Origin: SKLM01 sp964450435
Lineage (GTDB): Bacteria > Chloroflexota > Anaerolineae > B4-G1
Direction of reading: 5' to 3'
Assembly (NCBI GenBank): GCA_964450435.1
Contig: CAYVCX010000042.1
Coordinates: 1-25,478 of the forward strand
Length of the DNA stretch: 25,478 nucleotides
Below, in pieces: positions 7,595-15,395 of this stretch; within the stretch, counting starts at the first letter, position 1; each line of letters opens with the position of its first letter. A program made the position numbers and the translations under genes. The notes below the pieces were generated by a model, which was not told where the DNA came from, did not search any database, and saw nothing but the letters and a program-made list of their open reading frames with translations.

Positions 7595-8881
7595 ATGGAA
7601 GTCCAACGATCGATCGAGCTGTTTGCCCAGGCCCAGCGCTTCATCCCCGGCGGCGTGAACAGCCCCGCGCGGGCCTTCAGCGCCGTCGGCGGCCAGCCCC
7701 TGTTCATCGAGCACGGCGAGGGGCCCTACCTCTACGACGCCGACGGGAATGAGTACATCGACTACGTGCTCTCCTGGGGTCCGCTTATACTGGGGCACGC
7801 GCCTCCGCAGGTGGCCGGCCCTCTGAGGCAGGCCGTCGATCGGGGGACCAGTTACGGCGCACCCACTGCACTGGAGACGGAGCTGGCTGAGTTAGTGGTT
7901 GAGGCCATGCCGGCGGTGGATATGGTGCGCTTCGTCAATTCGGGCACCGAGGCCACCATGAGCGCCCTGCGCCTGGCCCGCGCCGCGACCGGGCGCGACA
8001 AGATCGTGAAGTTCGTCGGCTGCTACCACGGCCACGCCGACTTCCTGCTGGTGCAGGCTGGATCCGGCGTGGCGACGCTGGGCCTGCCCGATAGTCCTGG
8101 CGTGCCGGCTGCGACGGCTGAGGACACGATCACCGCTCCGTACAACGACGCGCCGGCGGTTCAGCGCGCCTTCGAGGCCTATCCCGGTCAGATCGCGGCG
8201 GTAATCGTTGAGCCTGTCGCCGGCAACATGGGCGTGGTCCCGCCGCAGGCGGGATTCCTGGAAGAGTTGCGGGAGCTTACGGCGGAGCACGGTGCCCTGC
8301 TCATCTTCGACGAGGTGATGACGGGCTTCCGCGTGGCCTACGGGGGCGCGCAGGCGCTGTACGGCATCGAGCCCGATCTGACCACGCTGGGCAAGGTGAT
8401 CGGCGGGGGGCTCCCTGTGGGCGCCTACGCCGGCAAGCGGGAGATGATGGAGATCGTTGCCCCGGCCGGCCCGATGTACCAGGCGGGCACCCTGTCCGGG
8501 AATCCGCTGGCAATGACGGCGGGCATCGAGACCCTGAAGGTGCTGCGTCGTCCGGGCGTCTTCGCCGAGATCGAGGGGAAGGCGGCCCGGCTGACCAGGG
8601 GCATCGGTCAGGCCGCCGCGGACGCCGGCGTGCCCCTGTTCCAGACGCGGGTGGGCACCATGTTCTCCAACTTCTTCACCGCGGAGCCCGTCAGCTCCTA
8701 TCAGACTGCCAAGCAGTCGGATGCGGCCCGCTTTGGGCGCTACTTCCACGCCCTGCTGGAGCGCGGCGTATACATCGCACCGTCACAGTTTGAGGCGGGG
8801 TTCATCTCCCTGGCCCACTCCGACGCGGACATCGACCGTACGGTGAGCGCGGCCCGGGAGGCGCTCCAGGTGTGCCGATGA
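7595..8881 (+). CDS. hemL: Glutamate-1-semialdehyde 2,1-aminomutase
   Basis: A PLP enzyme that makes 5-aminolevulinate from glutamate-1-semialdehyde, feeding hemB. The 428 residues match the family length. Signatures are RFIPGGVNSPARAF, DADGNEYIDYVLSWGP, RFVNSGTEATMSALRLAR, FVGCYHGHAD, LIFDEVMTGFRV and TLGKVIGGGLPVGAYAGK, in which Lys267 is the expected PLP lysine. I place the start at ATG 7595 because AGGAGG (7582-7587) precedes it by 7 nt and SIELFAQAQRFIPGG then begins at the usual distance. An ATG at 7556 in the same frame would add 13 residues but lacks a ribosome binding site. The use of hemL implies the C5 pathway, so hemA must be elsewhere. It is the last gene of the cluster; 84 bp separate it from ahbAB. 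Confidence 0.97.
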   Translation: MEVQRSIELFAQAQRFIPGGVNSPARAFSAVGGQPLFIEHGEGPYLYDADGNEYIDYVLSWGPLILGHAPPQVAGPLRQAVDRGTSYGAPTALETELAELVVEAMPAVDMVRFVNSGTEATMSALRLARAATGRDKIVKFVGCYHGHADFLLVQAGSGVATLGLPDSPGVPAATAEDTITAPYNDAPAVQRAFEAYPGQIAAVIVEPVAGNMGVVPPQAGFLEELRELTAEHGALLIFDEVMTGFRVAYGGAQALYGIEPDLTTLGKVIGGGLPVGAYAGKREMMEIVAPAGPMYQAGTLSGNPLAMTAGIETLKVLRRPGVFAEIEGKAARLTRGIGQAAADAGVPLFQTRVGTMFSNFFTAEPVSSYQTAKQSDAARFGRYFHALLERGVYIAPSQFEAGFISLAHSDADIDRTVSAAREALQVCR

Positions 8882-9327
8882 GGGGATCTCCTGACGTAGG
8901 GCAAAAAGAGGGCCGCCCTCGGTCCCGATCCCCGCTCAAGGTCTGTTGCGACGTGGGCCGGCCCCGGGGCGAGCGCCCCTGGCATCGCGACCGAAAAGAA
9001 GCAGGGTAGCCTGACGCGAAGGAAGCTCGCGGTCCTGTCATCTCGAGCCGGTCTCTCGCCCTGGCAGGATTGTTGTCCACCAAGGGGGATTCCTGGTCGC
9101 TGCGGCCGCTGCCCCCGTCCCCCACGGGCGGCCTCTGGGACGGCCCTCTGCCAGGCCGCCGGGCAGCTGCGTGACCCATTGAGTCCCGCCTCGGCCCGTC
9201 CCCGGATGATGTCAGTCTTCGGCCGTGACCGGGCCGCTCGTCTTGGGCCAGGCTGGGCGGCTGGCGAACCCTGGGGCGCCACACCCACGCGGTTTCATGG
9301 AGTAAGAGCCGTTTCCGGGGCGGGCTG
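8882..9327. other. Spacer between convergent hemL and the glycosyltransferase
   Basis: About 450 bp without a supported gene. It contains several GC-rich hairpins, for example GGGGC/GCCCC at 8966-8979, and one terminator-like structure for the minus strand (8903-8920). Frames open on both strands here have low-complexity composition and no plausible start. Confidence 0.6.
8903..8920 (-). terminator. Rho-independent terminator candidate reading leftward
   Basis: On the minus strand the sequence is GAGGG-CGG-CCCTC followed by TTTTT. The 5-bp all-GC-rich stem plus U tract fits an intrinsic terminator. It would stop leftward transcripts from the glycosyltransferase gene, which ends about 400 bp away, before they run antisense into hemL. 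The stem is short. Confidence 0.4.
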
Positions 9328-10053
9328 TCAGATGAGGTCTTTGATGATAGCCATCTGCTTCTGGTAGGTCTTCCTCAGTGTCTGCAAGCTCCTGCGCAGT
9401 CTCTTGCTTTGATGTGGTTCGTTCTGGCGGGCCAGTTCCAGCAGAATCTGGTAGCCGGCCTTCACGTATTCATCGGCACACAGGATTTCTGCTGCCCGGC
9501 TGCCACTTGCCCGTTTGCCTGCTTGAATCAGTCCCGGTTCCAGATAACAATAGGTGCGGCTGTCTTCAAAGATGTGGTTCAAGAATGTCTCTGCACCGAA
9601 TTTCGTCTTCTCCAACCGGTCGATGTGCTGAACCAGGTCTTTCTTGAAGTAACCCCGCTCCCCGGTCAATTTCTTGAACGGTGCCAGATCTGTCTCCCGA
9701 ATTGCCAGCACCTGGTCCGCGAGATTGTTCTCTAGAGGACCGACGATCCCTCTCAGGTGGCTTTCTCTGATCCCAACCAGATCTCCATCGCAGAAGACAA
9801 TGATATCCCCCTGCGCAGCCTTTATCCCCGCAACCATTGCGTATGATTTCCCTCTGTTCTGGGGAAACGAGATTACCTTGATAGCGGCTCCAAATTCGTC
9901 CAGAATGCTCAGGGTGGTATCTTCTGAGCCGTCGTCAACTACGATGATCTCGTCGATGAAGGTGCATTCCAGGCAAGTCTCGAGCACATTTCGGATATGC
10001 TTCTCTTCGTTGTAGGCCGGAATGATACAGCTAACCTTCTTTCCTGACGTCAT
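9328..10053 (-). CDS. Family 2 glycosyltransferase (GT-A fold)
   Basis: A 241-residue cytoplasmic glycosyltransferase that would move a sugar from a nucleotide or polyprenyl donor to an unknown acceptor. The N-terminus VSCIIPAYNEEKHIRNVLE, IIVVDDGSEDTT, FPQNRGKSYAMVAGIKAAQGD and the metal-binding FCDGDL are classic GT2 features. No membrane segment is visible, and the C-terminal part (about 160-241) is basic and helix-rich. The start is ATG 10053: GGAGGAGA lies 6-13 nt upstream, and an upstream in-frame ATG at 10077 would only add residues encoded by the ribosome binding site region. Its AT content is visibly higher than that of the flanking heme genes, which could indicate separate origin. 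It stands alone, convergent to hemL and divergent from the CAP-domain gene, so its pathway cannot be stated. Confidence 0.85.
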   Translation of the reverse strand: MTSGKKVSCIIPAYNEEKHIRNVLETCLECTFIDEIIVVDDGSEDTTLSILDEFGAAIKVISFPQNRGKSYAMVAGIKAAQGDIIVFCDGDLVGIRESHLRGIVGPLENNLADQVLAIRETDLAPFKKLTGERGYFKKDLVQHIDRLEKTKFGAETFLNHIFEDSRTYCYLEPGLIQAGKRASGSRAAEILCADEYVKAGYQILLELARQNEPHQSKRLRRSLQTLRKTYQKQMAIIKDLI

Positions 10054-10164
10054 GGTGATCTCCTCCCGGACGCGCAAGTGTGTTCTTGAGCAAACGTCAC
10101 CCCTTGATGTGCGGGTTCCGGCAAGGCCGTCCGCTTGTCGAAGCGAAACGACGCCCGCGTCGGT

Positions 10165-10194
10165 ATTGTACCCTCAGGGGGCGGATACGGGCAA
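10165..10194 (-). promoter_or_regulatory. Sigma-70-type promoter candidate for the glycosyltransferase
   Basis: On the minus strand, TTGCCC (10194-10189) and TACAAT (10170-10165) are separated by 18 nt. Four of six and five of six bases match consensus. Transcription would begin near 10158, leaving a leader of about 105 nt before ATG 10053. Confidence 0.4.
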
Positions 10195-10424
10195 GGGGGG
10201 ACTGGTGCGATGTCCTGGGGGTGCCGGGCACCGCACAGCTTCCCTTTGTTCTTCCCTGCGATCTGTGGTAAGCTTCAGCAAGGCGTGTCCCTTCGGGGGC
10301 TTCATTGCTGTCTTGATGGGCCTCTGGATCCCCCACGGATACGCCGGTTTTATTGTACTGGCGATGCACAAGGTCTCGATGGTGCCTCGCGAGCTGCCCA
10401 TTGAACAATGCTGGGAGAGATGAC

Positions 10425-11285
10425 TTGCACGATGCGCTGAAGCTGCCAATCTGGGGCGGTCTTGTGCTAATTTTGATCGCTGGCCTGGGCGGTGCTGCCG
10501 CCGCTCAGGACTGTCCGGATCGATACTGCGTCTATGCCCCCGCCATTTTCAGGAACCACCCCGTAGACACGACTAACCCGCCGGAGGATTGGCTCGAACG
10601 CCTAAATCTCTATCGGTCCGCTGCTGGCTTGCCAGCGGTGATTGAGGAGCCGTCCTATTCGGATGACCTTGCTAGCCACGTCAACTACATGCTGCTGAAT
10701 CCTGACGATATCTGGCACGGCGAATCGCCTGATCGGCCGGGCTACACGCCTGAGGGTGCGCAGGCGGCAGTGGAAAGCAATCTCTTGTTCACGGGATCGG
10801 GCGCCACCGACGCTACGGCGATAGATTTCTGGATGGGAAGCGTATACCATCGTTACGGAATGCTGCGGCCCGAACTTGCAGCAACGGGCTTCGCCAGCGA
10901 CTGCAATAGCGAGCACTATGCATTTGGATTGAACGTTCTCAGAGGCTTGAGTGATGCCAAATTGGCCTCAGATGGCGTTGTCTATCCTGGTGCAAATCAG
11001 CGAGGAGTCAGAACTACCGAGGTTGTTTCGTGGCAGTTCGATCCTTACTACGGTCCAGACAGCGCCTTGACCTATCCGTTGGCGATTCTCAGCAGCGCCG
11101 CCCTGTATGACTCCGAAGGGAGGTCGGTCCCCATTTCCACCACTACACCGGATAGTTACTGGAATGTGGTGACGGCCGCTCCAGACGAGCCTCTTGCCCG
11201 GAGTGCCGCCTACACAGTTGAGATGACCGTCAGCTTGGGGGACCGACAACTCAGCCGGGCCTGGAGCTTCGTAACCCGCCACTAG
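10425..11285 (+). CDS. Secreted CAP-domain (SCP-like/PR-1) protein
   Basis: A 286-residue exported protein of unknown activity. The N-terminus is a signal peptide: a basic start, the hydrophobic stretch IWGGLVLILIAGLGGAAA, and cleavage probably after AAAAQ. YCVYAPAIFRNH directly after it resembles the VYLPLxxRN motif of other exported proteins in this window. The CAP domain occupies roughly residues 50-190: LNLYRSAAGLPAV, the histidines of LASHVNYML and WHGES, and WMGSVYHRYGMLRPELAATGF. The C-terminal 90 residues (ALTYPLAILSSAALYD to AWSFVTRH) look like a small beta-sandwich related to Ig-like domains. TTG 10425 is chosen as start because GGGAGAGA stands just upstream and it yields a compact signal peptide; earlier codons of the open frame give no sensible leader. 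It appears monocistronic. Confidence 0.8.
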   Translation: MHDALKLPIWGGLVLILIAGLGGAAAAQDCPDRYCVYAPAIFRNHPVDTTNPPEDWLERLNLYRSAAGLPAVIEEPSYSDDLASHVNYMLLNPDDIWHGESPDRPGYTPEGAQAAVESNLLFTGSGATDATAIDFWMGSVYHRYGMLRPELAATGFASDCNSEHYAFGLNVLRGLSDAKLASDGVVYPGANQRGVRTTEVVSWQFDPYYGPDSALTYPLAILSSAALYDSEGRSVPISTTTPDSYWNVVTAAPDEPLARSAAYTVEMTVSLGDRQLSRAWSFVTRH

Positions 11286-11669
11286 CGAGGGCTTCGGCAT
11301 GTTCGCCGGGCCGGTGACGCTCCAGAACATGGCAGCTCCTTCCGACAGGGAGTCGATCCCCGGGTAGGTAATCGTGGGGTTCGTGGTCAGGCCGAGAATC
11401 GCCTGTGCCCTGTTTGCTCTTCCTGTCACGGTGCTCCAGGGCAAGCGGCTTGTCCAGGGCTTGTTGGCATCTGGTCCAGGGATGCTCGGTCGTGGCGAGA
11501 CGATGCCTCTGTCGTGTCATTCGGAGGTCAGTCGCCGGTCCAGGGCCGCAAGTGGCGCCGCATTCCCAGCTTCACGTGCTTCTGTCGGCACGTCGTCCGT
11601 GAGCACGTGGCACGTGGCTTCTCATGCGTCGCAGTCGATGCCGCAACAACTCAATCCGCAGACCGCCCC

Positions 11670-11698
11670 TTGACACAGCTCCCCAGGTGCAATATACT
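11670..11698 (+). promoter_or_regulatory. Near-consensus sigma-70 promoter with no nearby gene
   Basis: TTGACA (11670-11675), a 17-nt spacer, and TATACT (11693-11698). The -35 is perfect, the spacing is optimal and the -10 matches five of six. A start near 11705 would transcribe the repeat copy at 11740 and could run to the aldo/keto reductase at 12340, a 640-nt leader, or produce a non-coding RNA. Confidence 0.6.
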
Positions 11699-11739
11699 GA
11701 AGATCAGCGACGCACCGTACTTCGACATCGAGCAATGCC

Positions 11740-11894
11740 GCCACCTTCACCCGATCTTTGAGACGAACCGCGTCCGCGAAGATTACCAGCATACGCGGGC
11801 TATACGGGGGTGACAGAGCCCCTGACAATCAAGAGCCGTCACACCACGCTCCGACGCACCTCATCGAGACGTGGTTATGCGTTTATTCATGCAA
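11740..11894. repeat. Diverged dispersed repeat, copy A
   Basis: Aligns with 22933-23096 in the same orientation. Shared blocks in order include CACCTTC-CCCG-TC-TTGA, CCGCGA, CCAGC-ATACGCGGGC, ACCACGC-CCGA, GACGTGGTT-TG and ATGCA, separated by substitutions and indels. The unit is about 155-165 bp. It matches no element I recognise. Confidence 0.55.
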
Positions 11895-12287
11895 TCCGAG
11901 GAGGGGAGGCAGCCGGTCCGGATACGTAGATTGGTGTGACGCGTGTGAGCAGGTTGGGTGCGCTCGAGCAGAAGGACCACCGAGGAGCGGAGCCGTTCCT
12001 GGCTGGACCCTCTCAAGATCAACGGGATTCGCAGCCGCGCTGCGAGAGGAGCGTGCTCACGTTACCCGTCCGCCAGTACGGGCGGTCCGCGAAGCGTCCA
12101 GCTTTGGGCGTTCACCTGAACCTGCGGGTGAATGAGCTCAAGAGCGGGCCCGGCGGATGCGATCCGGGTTCGGTCACTCCCAACCCACGCTGTGGCAGAC
12201 GGGGGTCGTCTTCACGGAGAGGAGAGTTGCGAGAGTGTACGGGGGCTCGAACACGACAGCACGGACAGGGTACGGGGTCAGCATCGG

Positions 12288-12314
12288 GGACTCCCCGCGG
12301 AAGAACGGGAGTCC
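12288..12314 (+). promoter_or_regulatory. Leader hairpin before the aldo/keto reductase
   Basis: GGACTCCC (12288-12295) pairs perfectly with GGGAGTCC (12307-12314) across an 11-nt loop. It ends 25 nt before ATG 12340, next to the ribosome binding site AGGGGAAG. The CTCCCC strand is also partly complementary to that site, so an RNA switch is conceivable but unproven. Confidence 0.35.
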
Positions 12315-12339
12315 GTAAGGACAGAAGAAGGGGAAGAGT

Positions 12340-13197
12340 ATGGAGAAGCGGCGATTTGGACGGACAGGGCATATGAGCACAGTAGCCATTCTGGGGGCGT
12401 TTGCTTTCTCGAGCGTGGCGCAGGACCAGGCCGATGAGGCTATGGAGATGGTCATCGAGGCGGGGATCAATCACATCGACGTCGCGCCCACGTACGGTGA
12501 CGCGGAGCGGCGGCTGGGACCGTGGCTGGCCCGGGAGCGGAACCGTTTCCTCGTGGGCTGCAAGACGATGGAGCGAACCAGGGACGGGGCGGCCCGGGAG
12601 ATGAGAGCGTCGCTGGAGCGGCTGCGGATCGATCGGTTCGATCTATACCAGCTCCACGCCGTTACCAGCATGGAGGAGCTGGACCAGGTGACAGGGCCGG
12701 ACGGCGCGCTCCGGGCGATTGTGGAGGCTCGAGACGAGGGTCTGACGCGGTTCATCGGCATCACGGGCCATGGGCTGGATGTTCCGACGGTGTTCATGGA
12801 AGCGCTGACCCGATTCGACTTCGACTCGGTGCTGTTTCCCATCAACTTCGTGCTCTACGCCGACGCTGATAATCGGCAGCAGGCTGAAGAGCTGCTACGG
12901 CAGTGCAGAAGCCGGGACGTGGGCACAATGATAATCAAGTCGATCGCGAAGGAGCTGTGGGACGACGATGAGCCGCAGACGTATAATACGTGGTACAAGC
13001 CATTCGAGGAGCCGAAGAGGATTCAGGAGGGTGTGAACTTCGCGCTGTCGCAGGACGTGGCTGGCCTTTGCACGGCGGGTGACGTGACGCTGCTGCCGCG
13101 TTTCGTGGAGGCCTGTGAACGGTTTGCGCAGATGGATGAACACGAGCAGGGTGCGCTGATCGCGACAGCGGGTGCATACGAGCCGATATTCACGTGA
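12340..13197 (+). CDS. Aldo/keto reductase family oxidoreductase
   Basis: A 285-residue NAD(P)H-dependent TIM-barrel oxidoreductase that would interconvert an aldehyde or ketone and an alcohol. The catalytic tetrad can be placed: Asp47 and Tyr52 in HIDVAPTYGDAERRLG, Lys75 in FLVGCKT, and His106 in DLYQLHAV. The start RRFGRTGHMSTVAILGAFAF and RFIGITGHGLDVPT are typical of the ferredoxin-associated AKR group that lacks, as here, the C-terminal 4Fe-4S cysteines. AGGGGAAG stands at 12325-12332. It is encoded in the same direction as the aldehyde:ferredoxin oxidoreductase operon 276 bp downstream, so it may supply or remove the aldehyde. The substrate cannot be read from the sequence. Confidence 0.85.
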   Translation: MEKRRFGRTGHMSTVAILGAFAFSSVAQDQADEAMEMVIEAGINHIDVAPTYGDAERRLGPWLARERNRFLVGCKTMERTRDGAAREMRASLERLRIDRFDLYQLHAVTSMEELDQVTGPDGALRAIVEARDEGLTRFIGITGHGLDVPTVFMEALTRFDFDSVLFPINFVLYADADNRQQAEELLRQCRSRDVGTMIIKSIAKELWDDDEPQTYNTWYKPFEEPKRIQEGVNFALSQDVAGLCTAGDVTLLPRFVEACERFAQMDEHEQGALIATAGAYEPIFT

Positions 13198-13327
13198 GAT
13201 TGCGCGGATAATGGCACGGGTTCTGCAGACAGCGGATCCGTCGCTCGCTGACCGACCGGGTGATCGTCGACAACGCTTTCTGCGGGACGATATATGGCCT
13301 AGTACTACAACCTTATCTCCCGCCAAG

Positions 13328-13342
13328 AGACTTCCAAAGTCT
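13328..13342. promoter_or_regulatory. Dyad AGACTT-CCA-AAGTCT upstream of the oxidoreductase
   Basis: A perfect 6-bp inverted repeat with a 3-nt centre, followed by GC. It is the partner of the dyad at 13414-13428; the centres lie 86 bp apart. It could be an operator half of a looping pair or a REP-like element. Confidence 0.45.
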
Positions 13343-13413
13343 GCATGACGATGCTAGACAGATCAGGAATCGTTCTGTGAGCATCCTTAGACCGGGCTGG
13401 GCTTTGGACTGTA

Positions 13414-13428
13414 AGACTTCGGAAGTCT
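13414..13428. promoter_or_regulatory. Dyad AGACTTC-G-GAAGTCT upstream of the oxidoreductase
   Basis: A perfect 7-bp inverted repeat with a single central base, followed by GC as in the first dyad. It lies 46 bp before the ATG of the aldehyde:ferredoxin oxidoreductase, a position suited to repressor or activator binding. Confidence 0.45.
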
Positions 13429-13473
13429 GCTCCTCTGGCAGGTGCGGTTGTAGCGCTAGACGGGGGTAGAGAT

Positions 13474-15357
13474 ATGAGCAACGCATTCATGGGGAAGATC
13501 TTACGCGTCGACCTGGGCGAAGGGACCGTCGTTGAAGAAGAGACCCGCGCGGATTGGGCGAGGCTGTATCTGGGAGGGGCGGGGCTGGCAACTCGCTATC
13601 TCTACGACGAGGTCCCCAGGGGCATCGATCCGCTGGGCAGGAGGAATGTGCTGATGTTTATGACCGGGCCGCTGACCGGAACATCATCGGCTAGCGCCAG
13701 TCGCTATTCTGTGGTGGCGAAATCACCGCTCACCGGCATCTGGGGCCACTCCAATTCGGGTGGCACATTTGGCCCGGCGCTGAAGCGGAGCGGGTACGAC
13801 GGCGTCATCTTTGAAGGCGCGTCGTCACAGCCGGTCTACCTGCAGATCGTCGACGGTGAGGCCGAGCTGCTGGACGCCCGTCACCTGTGGGGCAGGACCG
13901 TCTCCGAGACAGAGGAGGTGCTGAAGGAGGGGCTTACTCAACGGCCGACGATCGCCTCCATCGGCCCCGCCGGTGAGAACCGCGTGCGGTATGCCGCCAT
14001 TATGAACGACACACATCGTGCCGCTGGTCGCTGTGGGCTGGGTGCCGTGATGGGCGCCAAGCAGCTGAAAGCGGTTGTGTGCGCCGGGCAGCAATCCGTG
14101 CGCCTCGCGGACCGCGAGAGGTTTGAGGAAGCGGTCAGCAAGCAGCGCGAGTATATCGATGACTCCATTCTCAAGATCGGCTTCGATACTTATGGCACCA
14201 ACATGCTCGCCGACATGGTCAACGTGCGGGGCGGGTACCCCACACACAACTGGCAGCGCGGCACGTTTGAGCACATCGAGAAGGTCAACGCCCAGGCGAT
14301 GACGGAGCAGGTGCTGGTGAGGGGTGTCCGTTGCTTCGCCTGTCCGGTGACGTGCGGTCGAGCAACCGAGATCCGAGAGGGACAGTGGAGAGGTCACAGC
14401 GGTGAGGGTCCAGAATACGAGACTATGAACACGCTAGGGGCCATGTGCGGCGTTGAAGACCTCAACGCCATCACCATGGCGAACTACCGGTGCAATGCAT
14501 TGGGCCTCGATACCATCAGCGCTGGCGCGACCATCGCCTTCGCCATAGAGTGCTACCAGCGAGGCATCCTGTCCCAAGAGCAGACGGGGGGGATTGAGCT
14601 GAGGTTCGGCGACGCCGACTTGGTGGTGGAGCTGGTCTCGAAGATCGCTCTACGCGAAGGGATAGGCGACCTGCTGGCCGAGGGGACCAGGGAGATGTCA
14701 CGGAAGCTGGGCCAGGGCAGCGAGCACTTCGCTATGCACGTCAAGGGGCTGGAGCTCCCGGCCTATGATCCTCGCGCGGCGAAGATTACGGGGCTGGGAT
14801 ACGTGACCGCCAACCGCGGGGGAGACCACATGACCGGATACGTCCAGGGACCCACGTTCATCGACGTCCCGTTCCTGATCGTTGAAAACAGCAGCATCCG
14901 GGATCCGTTCGTTGTTGACCCTGGCGAAGCGCAGGTGCTGGTGGATATGGAGAACGCCCTGACCGTGCTTGACGCGGTTGGCGGGTGTAAGTTCATGGGG
15001 GTGCTGCTGACGGCCGAGGATCTCGTGGCCCTGATCAGTTCAGCCACTGGCTGGGATTTCGATGTGGAGGCGTTCAGGACGGGCGGCGAGCGGATCTACA
15101 ACCTGGCCCGAGCGTTCTGTGTCCGTGAGGGCGTCCGGCGTGAGGATGACGTGCTGCCCAGGCGGCTGATGGAGGACCCGCTGCCGGACGGCCCGGCGGA
15201 GGGGATGGTCAACGACCGAGAGACGATGGCGCTCATGAAGGACGCCTACTACGAACGACGGGGGTGGGACAGGGCAACAGGTATTCCAACCCCCGAGAAG
15301 CTGAGAGAGCTGGGCCTGGAGTCGTTGGTCGCGGACCTTTGGGAGCCGCAGGTGTGA
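13474..15357 (+). CDS. aor: Aldehyde:ferredoxin oxidoreductase (tungsten/molybdopterin family)
   Basis: Oxidises an aldehyde to the carboxylic acid and passes electrons to ferredoxin, using a bis-pyranopterin tungsten (or molybdenum) cofactor and one 4Fe-4S cluster. The 627 residues match family length. The N-terminal domain has GKILRVDLGEG, YLGGAGLATRYLYDEV, FMTGPLTGTSS and SNSGGTFGPALKRSGYDG. The cluster ligands are Cys287, Cys290 and Cys294 in CFACPVTCG and Cys505 in LDAVGGCKFMG, where Asp500 is the conserved pterin-contacting acid. GPEYETMNTLGAMCG and LELPAYDPRAAKITGLGYVTANRG are further AOR signatures. ATG 13474 follows GGGGGTAGAG. It is the first gene of a run with a CoA ligase, an SCP2-like protein and a MoaD-like protein. 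The subtype (formaldehyde, broad AOR or aryl-aldehyde) is not decidable. Confidence 0.95.
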   Translation: MSNAFMGKILRVDLGEGTVVEEETRADWARLYLGGAGLATRYLYDEVPRGIDPLGRRNVLMFMTGPLTGTSSASASRYSVVAKSPLTGIWGHSNSGGTFGPALKRSGYDGVIFEGASSQPVYLQIVDGEAELLDARHLWGRTVSETEEVLKEGLTQRPTIASIGPAGENRVRYAAIMNDTHRAAGRCGLGAVMGAKQLKAVVCAGQQSVRLADRERFEEAVSKQREYIDDSILKIGFDTYGTNMLADMVNVRGGYPTHNWQRGTFEHIEKVNAQAMTEQVLVRGVRCFACPVTCGRATEIREGQWRGHSGEGPEYETMNTLGAMCGVEDLNAITMANYRCNALGLDTISAGATIAFAIECYQRGILSQEQTGGIELRFGDADLVVELVSKIALREGIGDLLAEGTREMSRKLGQGSEHFAMHVKGLELPAYDPRAAKITGLGYVTANRGGDHMTGYVQGPTFIDVPFLIVENSSIRDPFVVDPGEAQVLVDMENALTVLDAVGGCKFMGVLLTAEDLVALISSATGWDFDVEAFRTGGERIYNLARAFCVREGVRREDDVLPRRLMEDPLPDGPAEGMVNDRETMALMKDAYYERRGWDRATGIPTPEKLRELGLESLVADLWEPQV

Positions 15358-15395
15358 CCTAGGGGAGCTGAGCGCCGTCTGCTGGGAGGTAATTC

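Larger units (their letters stand above)
11286..12339. other. Long gene-poor spacer upstream of the aldo/keto reductase
   Basis: About 1.05 kb without a convincing gene. It holds a 7-bp inverted repeat just after the CAP-protein stop (CATGTTC 11298-11304 / GAACATG 11325-11331), a near-consensus promoter at 11670-11698, copy A of a diverged repeat at 11740-11894, a TTCACC/GGTGAA hairpin at 12111-12132, and an 8-bp hairpin at 12288-12314. The open frames here have no recognisable motifs or ribosome binding sites. Confidence 0.6.

Noticed and set aside
11251..11520. Minus-strand open frames after the CAP gene, one containing FWSVTGPANMPKPS
   Set aside because: Part of one frame is antisense to the CAP gene and the rest matches no family I know; there is no start signal.
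12972..12990. TATAAT within the aldo/keto reductase
   Set aside because: No -35 element stands at suitable distance and it lies in the middle of a conserved gene.
13198..13473. Possible molybdenum/tungsten cofactor riboswitch before the oxidoreductase
   Set aside because: I looked for the conserved Moco RNA blocks and did not find them; only the two short dyads stand out.
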